64,000 nt of DNA from Stenotrophomonas maltophilia. Its GTDB lineage: Bacteria; Pseudomonadota; Gammaproteobacteria; Xanthomonadales; Xanthomonadaceae. Where the stretch lies: assembly GCF_001676385.1 (NCBI RefSeq), contig NZ_LYVJ01000008.1:1-64000 (forward strand), given 5' to 3'. Below are positions 52,612-64,000 of the stretch, piece by piece (the stretch's first letter is position 1; each line of letters begins with the position of its first letter). Position numbers and translations under genes: made by a program. A model generated the notes under the pieces. The model searched no databases. It saw only the letters and a program-made list of their open reading frames with translations, and was not told where the DNA came from.

Positions 52612-53628
52612 ATGAAACTGCAACTGGCGCTGTCCGCGCTGCTGTTCCTGCCACTGCTTGCCCAAGGCGCGCCGGCCCGCTCGCCGCTGCTGGTCATCCA
52701 CGGCGGTGCCGGCGTCGAGCGCAAGGACCTGTCGCCGGCAGAAGAGAAGGTCGCGCGCGAAGCGTTGCGCGCGGCCCTGCTGAAGGGGCATGCCGAACTG
52801 GCGGCCGGCCGGCCGGCGCTGGCTGCGGTCACCGCGGCGATCACCGTGCTGGAGGACGCCCCGGCCTTCAACGCCGGCAAGGGCGCGGTCTTCACCCACG
52901 AAGGCCGCAATGAACTGGATGCAGCGGTAATGGATGGCGCCACCCAGGCCGCCGGTGCGGTCGCCGGCGTGCAGCGGGTGCGTAACCCGGTCCTGCTGGC
53001 GCAGGCGGTGATGCAGAAGTCCAGGCACGTGATGATGGTCGGGCAGGGCGCCGAGGCCTTCGCGGTGGAGCAGGGCATGTCCCTGGTCGATCCGTCCTAC
53101 TTCCGCACCGACAAGCGCTGGCAGCAACTGCAGCGCGCACTGAAGGAAGAGGCCAGCGGCCAGGCGCATGCCGAGCCGGAGACGGCCAAGCACTTCGGTA
53201 CCGTGGGCGCGGTCGCGCTCGATGCACAGGGGCATCTGGCCGCCGGAACCTCCACCGGCGGCATGACCAACAAGCGCTATGGCCGCGTGGGCGACTCGCC
53301 GATCATCGGCGCCGGTACCTGGGCCGACGCTGGCTGCGCGGTCTCAGGGACGGGCTGGGGCGAGTACTACATCCGTACTGCGGCGGCGCACGAGATCTGC
53401 GCACGCATGCGCTACCAGGGGCAGAGCCCGGAACAGGCCGGCAGGGGCGTCATCAACGAGGCGATTCCGCAGATGGGGGGCGACGGCGGGGCGATCGTGC
53501 TCGCCGCCGACGGGCGGATGGCCACGCCGTTCAGCACCCAGGGCATGTATCGGGGCTGGATCGGTGCCGACGGTGTCCCCCATGTCGCAATTTTCGCCAG
53601 CGAGGCGTTGCAGCCTCCTGGTCAATAG
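52612..53628 (+). CDS. isoaspartyl peptidase / L-asparaginase (Ntn hydrolase), exported
   Basis: A 338-residue type 2 asparaginase/isoaspartyl dipeptidase. A signal peptide (MKLQLALSALLFLPLLAQGA) indicates export. The N-terminal VIHGGAGV and AFNAGKGAVFT are family signatures. Autoproteolytic cleavage is expected before Thr197 (HFGTVGAVALD), which becomes the catalytic nucleophile; GTSTGGMTNKRYGRVGDSPIIGAGTWAD follows in the beta subunit. It removes beta-aspartyl residues from peptides and may hydrolyse asparagine. It is divergent from the Roc-like operon across 164 bp and has its own start region. Confidence 0.94.
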   Translation: MKLQLALSALLFLPLLAQGAPARSPLLVIHGGAGVERKDLSPAEEKVAREALRAALLKGHAELAAGRPALAAVTAAITVLEDAPAFNAGKGAVFTHEGRNELDAAVMDGATQAAGAVAGVQRVRNPVLLAQAVMQKSRHVMMVGQGAEAFAVEQGMSLVDPSYFRTDKRWQQLQRALKEEASGQAHAEPETAKHFGTVGAVALDAQGHLAAGTSTGGMTNKRYGRVGDSPIIGAGTWADAGCAVSGTGWGEYYIRTAAAHEICARMRYQGQSPEQAGRGVINEAIPQMGGDGGAIVLAADGRMATPFSTQGMYRGWIGADGVPHVAIFASEALQPPGQ

Positions 53629-53655
53629 CCTTGCGTATCAGTGGGTTTGCGACGC

Positions 53656-53720
53656 ATGTGAAAAAAAGTGAAAAAAAGCGTTGACAGGCCCCTGCTTCAT
53701 CTCCAGAATTGCGGGCTCAC
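53656..53720 (+). promoter_or_regulatory. promoter of the tRNA-tuf operon
   Basis: TTGACA (53681-53686), a 17-bp spacer and CAGAAT (53704-53709) form a strong -35/-10 pair. It is preceded by two A-tracts (GTGAAAAAAA, GTGAAAAAAA, 53659-53678) that look like an UP element. The G/C-rich discriminator TGCGGGC follows, a usual mark of stringent control. It lies about 55 bp before tRNA-Tyr. Confidence 0.8.
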
Positions 53721-53764
53721 CACCACACACCGCAACGCTTCGGCGGGCCGGGATGGGGTGGCAA

Positions 53765-53850
53765 GGAGGGATACCCAAGCGGCCAACGGGGGCAGACTGT
53801 AAATCTGCTGGCTTACGCCTTCGGTGGTTCGAATCCACCTCCCTCCACCA
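53765..53850 (+). tRNA. tRNA-Tyr (GUA)
   Basis: The acceptor GGAGGGA (53765-53771) pairs with TCCCTCC (53840-53846), followed by ACCA. The anticodon stem GCAGA/TCTGC encloses CTGTAAA with anticodon GTA at 53799-53801. The long variable arm (TGGCTTACGCCTTCG) is typical of tRNA-Tyr. CCA is encoded. Confidence 0.97.
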
Positions 53851-53874
53851 GTTTCACGTTGTGACATCCCCGGC

Positions 53875-53948
<74 letters not shown>

Positions 53949-53997
53949 TTGGATGAACTTTGAATACTACAGAGTTCATGTCATAATGCAAAACTCG

Positions 53998-54073
<76 letters not shown>

Positions 54074-54114
54074 TCTTCAGCATCACCTCTCAGACGAATT
54101 CGAGATAAGCAGCC

Positions 54115-55305
<1,191 letters not shown>

Positions 55306-55342
55306 GCCTGCAGTGCCGGCGGTTGCTTAGCGCTGCCGGTTA

Positions 55343-55379
55343 CGCGAATGGCGGGCCGGGAACCTCGGTCCGCCTTCGC
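55343..55379 (+). terminator. possible hairpin after tuf
   Basis: GCGAATGGCGG and CCGCCTTCGC form an imperfect stem around a GC-rich loop about 40 bp after the tuf stop and before tRNA-Trp. No U-tract follows, so partial read-through into tRNA-Trp-secE is possible. Confidence 0.4.
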
Positions 55380-55407
55380 CGTCTAAGGGAAGGCAAGTTT
55401 CAAACGT

Positions 55408-55483
<76 letters not shown>

Positions 55484-55532
55484 TCTGCCCACCTTATCCA
55501 GCGGCCTGGGCCGCTAAAGCAGACACAGCCGG

Positions 55533-55946
55533 ATGAATAGCAAGATCGAACACTCCAAGGACACCTCCGCCAGCGGCGGGGATATCGTCAAGTATGTCGC
55601 CGCATCGTTGCTGGTGCTGGCCGGTCTGTTCGTCTGGTTCTGGTTCTCCGCCGACTCCGGTCGCGCTGCCCAGCTGGGCGCGTGGGCGGGTCAGTTGCGT
55701 GCGTTGGCGGTCGTGGTCGGTCTGGTTGGCGGTGTCGGCGTGTTCATGCTGACCGGCAAGGGGCGCGACACCCGCGAATTCCTCTCCGAGTCGCGTTTCG
55801 AACTGCGCAAGGTGGTCTGGCCGACGCGCCAGGAAGCCATCCGCATGACGTGGGTCGTGATCGTCGTGGTGCTCATCCTCAGCCTGCTGCTGGGTGGCTT
55901 CGACTTCCTGATCCAGAAACTGACTCAGTGGTTCCTGAGCCGCTAA
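55533..55946 (+). CDS. secE: preprotein translocase subunit SecE
   Basis: Essential membrane subunit of the SecYEG translocon. The 137 residues have the three-TM gammaproteobacterial form: helices at about 18-37, 45-68 and 105-128, with the conserved amphipathic segment [22 protein letters not shown] before the last. It lies 50 bp after tRNA-Trp and 10 bp before nusG. No clear Shine-Dalgarno is seen before the ATG. Confidence 0.97.
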   Translation: MNSKIEHSKDTSASGGDIVKYVAASLLVLAGLFVWFWFSADSGRAAQLGAWAGQLRALAVVVGLVGGVGVFMLTGKGRDTREFLSESRFELRKVVWPTRQEAIRMTWVVIVVVLILSLLLGGFDFLIQKLTQWFLSR

Positions 55947-55956
55947 GGAGAATTGC

Positions 55957-56517
55957 ATGAAGCGTTGGTACGTCGTTCACGCCTATTCGGGCTTCGAGAA
56001 GTCGGTGGCGCAGGCCCTGCGTGATCGCATCGTCCGTGACGGCATGGAAGAGCGCTTTGGCGACGTCCTGGTCCCGACCGAAGAAGTGGTCGAGATGCGC
56101 GCGGGTCAGAAGCGCCGCTCGGAGCGCAAGTTCTTCCCCGGTTACGTGCTGGTCCAGATCGAGACCCACGAGGAAGCCGGTATTCCGCGCATCGACAACG
56201 AAAGCTGGCACCTGGTCAAGGAAACTCCGCGTGTGATGGGCTTCATCGGCGGCACCGCCGATCGTCCCCTGCCGATCGCCGATTCCGAGGCCGAAGCTAT
56301 CCTGAACCGCGTTCAGGAAGGTGTCGAAAAGCCGCGTCCGAAGGTGCTGTTCGAGCCGGGCCAGATGGTCCGCGTCACCGACGGCCCGTTCAACGATTTC
56401 AACGGTGTCGTCGAAGAGGTCAACTACGAGAAGAGCCGCCTGCGCGTCTCGGTGCTGATCTTCGGTCGTGCCACGCCGGTCGAACTCGAGTTCGGCCAGG
56501 TCGAAAAGGCCGTCTGA
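55957..56517 (+). CDS. nusG: transcription termination/antitermination protein NusG
   Basis: A 186-residue NusG with an N-terminal NGN domain ([21 protein letters not shown], then [11 protein letters not shown]) that binds RNA polymerase, and a C-terminal KOW domain ([32 protein letters not shown]) that contacts Rho or ribosomal protein S10. It is preceded by AAGGAG and sits in the conserved secE-nusG-rplK order. Confidence 0.98.
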   Translation: MKRWYVVHAYSGFEKSVAQALRDRIVRDGMEERFGDVLVPTEEVVEMRAGQKRRSERKFFPGYVLVQIETHEEAGIPRIDNESWHLVKETPRVMGFIGGTADRPLPIADSEAEAILNRVQEGVEKPRPKVLFEPGQMVRVTDGPFNDFNGVVEEVNYEKSRLRVSVLIFGRATPVELEFGQVEKAV

Positions 56518-56525
56518 TCTGTCCT

Positions 56526-56594
56526 GTAGAGTCGAGCCACACGCCCGACTCCAGGCTCAGGATGGCGGTTCAGTCGAGCATGGCTGGGCTCTAC
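56526..56594. repeat. degenerate REP dimer (GTAGAGCCGAGCCC subtype)
   Basis: It begins GTAGAGTCGAGCC and ends in the inverted head GGGCTCTAC at 56594. Both stems have several mismatches, so this is an old copy. Confidence 0.65.
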
Positions 56595-56597
56595 AAA

Positions 56598-56630
56598 GGA
56601 AACCGGGCTTGGCCCGGTTTCCTTCGTTTA
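56598..56630 (+). terminator. nusG terminator
   Basis: GGAAACCGGGC (56598-56608) pairs perfectly with GCCCGGTTTCC (56612-56622) around a 3-nt loop and is followed by TTCGTTTA. This is a good intrinsic terminator and separates secE-nusG from rplK. Confidence 0.75.
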
Positions 56631-56817
56631 TATGCCTCTTCAGGCATGTGAAGAAAAAACCTGTTATAGTGCGCGGCTCCCCGCTGGGAAGCCAGCAGGA
56701 TGAGGCCGCCGCGAGGTGGCCTTCAGCATGATTTCAAAACGCGATGCCGGGACGCGTGATTCCCGGTCCGATGGGGAGCCTGTTGTCGAAAGGCGCTAGC
56801 ACCCGGAGAGCATTCAC

Positions 56818-57246
56818 ATGGCAAAGAAAGTTGTCGGTTACATCAAGCTGCAGGTGAAGGCCGGTCAGGCCAACCCCTCGCCGCCGGTCGGTCCTGCGCT
56901 GGGTCAGCGTGGCCTGAACATCATGGAATTCTGCAAGGCGTTCAACGCTGCCACGCAGAAGCTCGAGCCGGGCCTGCCGGTTCCGGTGATCATCACGGCC
57001 TACTCGGACCGTACGTTCACCTTCATCACCAAGAGCACCCCGGCCACCACCCTGCTGAAGAAGGCCGCTGGCATCTCGTCGGGCTCCAAGCGCCCGAACA
57101 CCGAGAAGGTCGGCAAGGTCACCCGTAAGCAGCTGGAAGAGATCGCCAAGGCGAAGGAACCGGATCTGACTGCCGCCGACCTGGACGCCGCCGTGCGTAC
57201 CATCGCTGGCTCTGCCCGTTCCATGGGCCTCGTGGTGGAGGGTTAA
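56818..57246 (+). CDS. rplK: 50S ribosomal protein L11
   Basis: A 142-residue L11 of the ribosomal stalk base, which binds the GTPase-associated centre of 23S rRNA and is needed for RelA activation. The N-terminal [38 protein letters not shown] and the C-terminal rRNA-binding part ending [10 protein letters not shown] are canonical. CCCGGAGAG is upstream. The rplA start follows 4 bp after the stop. Confidence 0.99.
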   Translation: MAKKVVGYIKLQVKAGQANPSPPVGPALGQRGLNIMEFCKAFNAATQKLEPGLPVPVIITAYSDRTFTFITKSTPATTLLKKAAGISSGSKRPNTEKVGKVTRKQLEEIAKAKEPDLTAADLDAAVRTIAGSARSMGLVVEG

Positions 57247-57250
57247 TAAG

Positions 57251-57949
57251 ATGGCACAGACCAAGCGTGAGAAGGCCATCAAGGCCGCCGTCGTTCCGGG
57301 CAAGGCGTACGCCTTCGAGGACGCGATCAACATCCTGAAGACCGCCACCAAGGCCAAGTTCGTCGAGTCGATCGACGTTGCCGTGCGCCTGGGCGTTGAT
57401 GCGAAGAAGTCCGACCAGCAGGTCCGTGGCTCCACCGTGCTGCCGGCCGGTACCGGCAAGTCGGTCCGCGTCGCCGTGTTCGCTCCGGCGGGTGCCAAGG
57501 CTGACGAAGCCCTGGCCGCTGGCGCCGACGCCGTTGGCATGGACGACCTGGCCGAGAAGATGCAGGCCGGTGACCTGAACTACGACGTCGTCATCGCGAC
57601 CCCGGACGCCATGCGCGTCGTCGGCAAGCTGGGCACCGTGCTGGGTCCGCGCGGCCTGATGCCGAACCCGAAGGTCGGCACCGTTTCCCCGAACCCGGGC
57701 GAAGCCGTGAAGAACGCCAAGTCGGGCCAGGTCCGTTACCGCACCGACAAGGCCGGCATCATCCACTGCACCATCGGCAAGGCCGACTTCGCCGAAGACG
57801 CGCTGAAGTCGAACCTGACCGCGCTGCTGCTGGACCTGATCAAGGCCAAGCCGGCCACCTCGAAGGGCACCTACCTGCAGAAGGTCTCGGTCAGCTCGAC
57901 GATGGGCCCGGGCGTCACCGTCGACCAGTCGTCGCTGACCCTGAAGTAA
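57251..57949 (+). CDS. rplA: 50S ribosomal protein L1
   Basis: A 232-residue L1 that binds the mobile stalk of 23S rRNA. The rplK-rplA mRNA is autogenously repressed by L1 in E. coli. The internal [17 protein letters not shown] motif and the C-terminal [21 protein letters not shown] are family signatures. It is tightly coupled to rplK upstream. Confidence 0.99.
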   Translation: MAQTKREKAIKAAVVPGKAYAFEDAINILKTATKAKFVESIDVAVRLGVDAKKSDQQVRGSTVLPAGTGKSVRVAVFAPAGAKADEALAAGADAVGMDDLAEKMQAGDLNYDVVIATPDAMRVVGKLGTVLGPRGLMPNPKVGTVSPNPGEAVKNAKSGQVRYRTDKAGIIHCTIGKADFAEDALKSNLTALLLDLIKAKPATSKGTYLQKVSVSSTMGPGVTVDQSSLTLK

Positions 57950-58336
57950 TTGTTTGAAGCGGTCACGGCGCCCCGGGTGCCGTGACCGTGACATTTGAAG
58001 GCGTCGCTGGCAGTGCATCGCCCGCGGTAGCCGTCAAAGACCGCAGGCGCGGTCGTGGCAATACCGGCGACGGGCACGGAAGCTCGATCTGGCAGGGAGT
58101 CGCCGCCGGAGCAGTCATGAACGCTTAATCGATTCCCCGGAATCACCCTGCGTAGATGGTGCCCTTCTGGAGTTTTTCTGGTTCACGCACGTCTGGGTTT
58201 CCCAGGTTGGCCCACTCCAGGTCTAGAACGGCCCACCCCCCGGAACATCATCCCGGTGTTCCCGGCGTCCAGGACGGATGCCGCACAGGACCGCACACGG
58301 CAGGAGCCGTAAGCGGAGTTCAATAGGAGGAGTGCA
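57950..58336 (+). promoter_or_regulatory. rplA-rplJ intergenic region with L10-operon leader
   Basis: A 387-bp gap. It starts with a hairpin (CGGTCACGGC 57960-57969 pairing with GCCGTGACCG 57979-57988) that ends or attenuates rplKA transcription. The remainder corresponds in place to the long structured leader to which L10-L12 binds in E. coli. GGAGGAG lies directly before rplJ. No separate gene is visible. Binding by L10 is inferred from position only. Confidence 0.55.
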
Positions 58337-58867
58337 ATGGCTCTCAATCTGTCCCAGAAGCAAGAAGTAGTCGCCGAGCTGGCAGACGTCGCCGCCAAGG
58401 CCCACTCCTTGATCGCAGCCGAATACGCTGGCACCACGGTCGCCCAGATGACCGCGATGCGCAAGCAGGCTCGTGAAACCGGTGTTTTCTTGAAGGTTGT
58501 CAAGAACACCCTGGCTTCGCGCGCCGTTGAAGGCACCGAGTTCGCAGTTGCCCAGGACCAGATGGTTGGTCCGCTGCTGTATGCGTTCTCGCTCGAGGAG
58601 CCCGGCGCTGCCGGTCGCCTGATCAAGGAAGCCGCCAAGGGCAACGACAAGCTGAAGGCTAAGGTCGTCGCCATCGGTGGCGAAGTGTTCCCGGCAAGCC
58701 ACGTCGAAGTGCTGGCCTCGTTGCCGACCCGCGATCAGGCCCTGGCCATGCTGGCCCGCGTCCTGACCGAGCCGGTCACGATGTTCGCCCGCGCCGTCAA
58801 GGCCGTTGGCGAGAAGCAGGGTGGTGGCGAAACCGCCGCTGCCGAACCGGCCGCCGAGACCGCCTGA
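58337..58867 (+). CDS. rplJ: 50S ribosomal protein L10
   Basis: A 176-residue L10, the anchor on which L7/L12 dimers assemble. The N-terminal rRNA-binding domain ([44 protein letters not shown]) and the C-terminal helix that carries L7/L12 are present, ending in an acidic Ala/Glu tail. A strong Shine-Dalgarno (AGGAGGAG) precedes the ATG. It is cotranscribed with rplL. Confidence 0.99.
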   Translation: MALNLSQKQEVVAELADVAAKAHSLIAAEYAGTTVAQMTAMRKQARETGVFLKVVKNTLASRAVEGTEFAVAQDQMVGPLLYAFSLEEPGAAGRLIKEAAKGNDKLKAKVVAIGGEVFPASHVEVLASLPTRDQALAMLARVLTEPVTMFARAVKAVGEKQGGGETAAAEPAAETA

Positions 58868-58930
58868 GTTACGACTTACCGTGGTTCCTGACGGAACCCC
58901 AACCCAGAAAATCATCCAAAGGTATTTATC

Positions 58931-59299
58931 ATGTCCCTTACCAACGAACAGATCGTCGACGCCATCGCCGAGAAGTCCCTGATGGAAGTGATGGAGCTGG
59001 TCAAGGCCATCGAAGAGAAGTTCGGCGTCTCCGCCGCCGCTCCGGTTGCCGTGGCTGCTGCCGCTGGCCCGGCCGCTGCTGTTGAAGAGCAGACCGAGTT
59101 CACCGTCACCCTGAAGACCGCCGGCGACAAGAAGGTCGAAGTCATCAAGGCCGTCCGCGCCATCACCGGCCTGGGCCTGAAGGAAGCGAAGGACCTGGCC
59201 GAAGCCGGTGGCGTCCTGAAGGAAGGCGCTTCGAAGGAAGACGCCGAGAAGATGAAGAAGGACCTGGAAGCTGCTGGCGCGACTGTCGAAGTCAAGTAA
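58931..59299 (+). CDS. rplL: 50S ribosomal protein L7/L12
   Basis: The 122-residue stalk protein recruits translational GTPases. It has an N-terminal dimerisation domain ([33 protein letters not shown]), an Ala-rich hinge ([16 protein letters not shown]) and a C-terminal factor-binding domain ([38 protein letters not shown]). Codon use is strongly biased, as expected for a very highly expressed gene. Confidence 0.99.
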   Translation: MSLTNEQIVDAIAEKSLMEVMELVKAIEEKFGVSAAAPVAVAAAAGPAAAVEEQTEFTVTLKTAGDKKVEVIKAVRAITGLGLKEAKDLAEAGGVLKEGASKEDAEKMKKDLEAAGATVEVK

Positions 59300-59340
59300 G
59301 CACTTCCCTTGCATCGTCATCGATTCGCGGCGATGCAGCC

Positions 59341-59372
59341 AAGGCTGGGGGCGTAAGCCCCCGGCCTTTGGT
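59341..59372 (+). terminator. rplL-rpoB attenuator
   Basis: AAGGCTGGGGGC (59341-59352) pairs with GCCCCCGGCCTT (59357-59368) with one mismatch and a GTAA loop, followed by TGGTCGTTGT. It is placed as the partial terminator that lowers rpoBC expression relative to rplJL in E. coli. Confidence 0.65.
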
Positions 59373-59391
59373 CGTTGTAGCGGTAATGTGG

Positions 59392-59410
59392 ATCCACGGT
59401 GTGCGTGGAT
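59392..59410. repeat. REP-like monomer (ATCCACG subtype)
   Basis: ATCCACG-GTGTG-CGTGGAT palindrome in the rplL-rpoB gap, following GTAGCGGTAATGTGG. It is the same subtype as 28178-28267. Confidence 0.6.
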
Positions 59411-59507
59411 GCACACGCGGTAAAGAAAGCCCAACACGGGCTGCGGTCAGACCCCGGCAGGCAAGGCGCATCGCGCGGCGGCGGGGGAGTGGATGCAGAC
59501 GAGTTGG

Positions 59508-59566
59508 CAGTTGGAAGTAGCGGGAGAAGGCGTGCTGGTGCCGGCAATACCAGCGACTTCCAACTG
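59508..59566 (+). other. stem-loop in the rpoB leader (possible RNase III site)
   Basis: CAGTTGGAAGT (59508-59518) pairs perfectly with ACTTCCAACTG (59556-59566). The 37-nt loop contains a second stem CTGGT/ACCAG. Its place between rplL and rpoB parallels the RNase III processing hairpin of E. coli, but cleavage is inferred only. Confidence 0.5.
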
Positions 59567-59628
59567 ACAATTTCAAGTTCCCTTCAGGGTCGTGGACGCA
59601 CGGCCCGCACAACAAGGTGGAAGACCTC

Positions 59629-63783
<4,155 letters not shown>

Positions 63784-63790
63784 TCCATGC

Positions 63791-63816
63791 CGGCGCGGCG
63801 GCCCGCCGCCGCGCCG
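63791..63816 (+). other. GC-rich hairpin between rpoB and rpoC
   Basis: CGGCGCGGCGGC (63791-63802) and GCCGCCGCGCCG (63805-63816) are perfectly complementary. There is no U-tract, and rpoC follows at 63871, so it more likely protects or processes mRNA than terminates it. Confidence 0.6.
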
Positions 63817-63870
63817 CTGGCAGTGACCTGAAAGCCCATCGACACAGCATTCCTCCTTCTGGAGAACACC

Positions 63871-64000
63871 ATGAAAGACCTGCTCAACCTCTTCAACCAG
63901 CAGCGCCAGACGCTGGACTTCGACGCGATCAAGATCGCGCTGGCCTCGCCGGACCTGATCCGTTCGTGGTCCTTCGGCGAAGTGAAGAAGCCGGAAACCA
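63871..64000 (+). CDS. rpoC: DNA-directed RNA polymerase subunit beta' (partial, 5' end)
   Basis: Only the first 43 codons are in the window: [20 protein letters not shown], then [23 protein letters not shown]. This is the unmistakable N-terminus of RpoC. TCTGGAGAA provides the ribosome binding site before the ATG at 63871. The gene continues past the window end. Confidence 0.98.
   Translation, partial: MKDLLNLFNQQRQTLDFDAIKIALASPDLIRSWSFGEVKKPET

Larger units (their letters stand above)
56518..56817. other. nusG-rplK intergenic region
   Basis: A 300-bp gap containing a degraded REP dimer, a good terminator hairpin and, after it, TATAGT (56665-56670) as a possible -10 for a separate rplK promoter. 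The -35 is not clear. The remaining 140 bp before rplK looks like untranslated leader. Confidence 0.5.

Overview
The window is high-GC gammaproteobacterial chromosome, most likely Stenotrophomonas (S. maltophilia complex). Two things support this. The gene neighbourhoods are xanthomonad-like: ahpC-ahpF-oxyR; hemA-prfA divergent from TPR-lolB-ispE-tRNA-Gln-prs-rplY-pth-ychF; tRNA-tuf-tRNA-Trp-secE-nusG-rplKAJL-rpoBC. The intergenic regions also carry many short GTAG-headed palindromes of the kind known in S. maltophilia as SMAG/REP elements. No phage, integrase, transposase, rRNA or CRISPR array is visible. Almost everything is core chromosome; the accessory-looking parts are the 40.5-52.5 kb signalling/adhesin block and the repeat-rich 27.9-28.5 kb gap.

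Layout. 0-5.1 kb: transaldolase, Rnk, and the peroxide block ahpC-ahpF-oxyR with an OxyR-like palindrome upstream of ahpC. 5.4-9.7 kb: prmC, prolyl aminopeptidase, and a LysR regulator divergent from an MFS exporter. 9.8-12.7 kb: a tightly overlapping operon (nitroreductase, FEN-like exonuclease, NUDIX hydrolase, N-formylglutamate amidohydrolase-like protein). 13-19.9 kb: a DUF1631 protein and the proton-translocating transhydrogenase, whose pntAa is separated from pntAb-pntB by an oppositely oriented ECF sigma module. 20-27.9 kb: SufT, IlvE, a secreted subtilisin-like protease, a half-length asparaginase-like protein, DUF2069, WrbA, BrkB/YihY and a TlpA-like lipoprotein. 27.9-28.5 kb: two large related palindromic elements plus REPs. 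28.5-40.5 kb: PPK2, a GT41/SPINDLY transferase, prfA, hemA, and the lolB-ispE-prs-rplY-pth-ychF series.

40.5-52.5 kb is the most unusual section. A tandem array of three 113-bp units, each with a triad of DnaA-box-like 9-mers at fixed spacing, lies between ychF and a 1082-residue autotransporter. Beyond it, on the same strand as the autotransporter, is a Roc/Bvg-like signalling operon: two hybrid kinases (only one with an Hpt domain), a REC-EAL phosphodiesterase closely resembling RocR, and a RcsB/BvgA-type regulator. A nearly identical 21-bp motif, with a candidate -10 at the same distance, occurs upstream of both the signalling operon and the autotransporter. This suggests an autoregulated c-di-GMP/adhesin circuit.

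52.6-64 kb: an isoaspartyl peptidase, then tRNA-Tyr, tRNA-Gly, tRNA-Thr, tuf, tRNA-Trp, secE, nusG, rplK, rplA, rplJ, rplL, rpoB and the start of rpoC, with attenuator and processing-type hairpins between the ribosomal protein and polymerase genes. The window ends inside rpoC. All calls are from reading the sequence; no database search was run.
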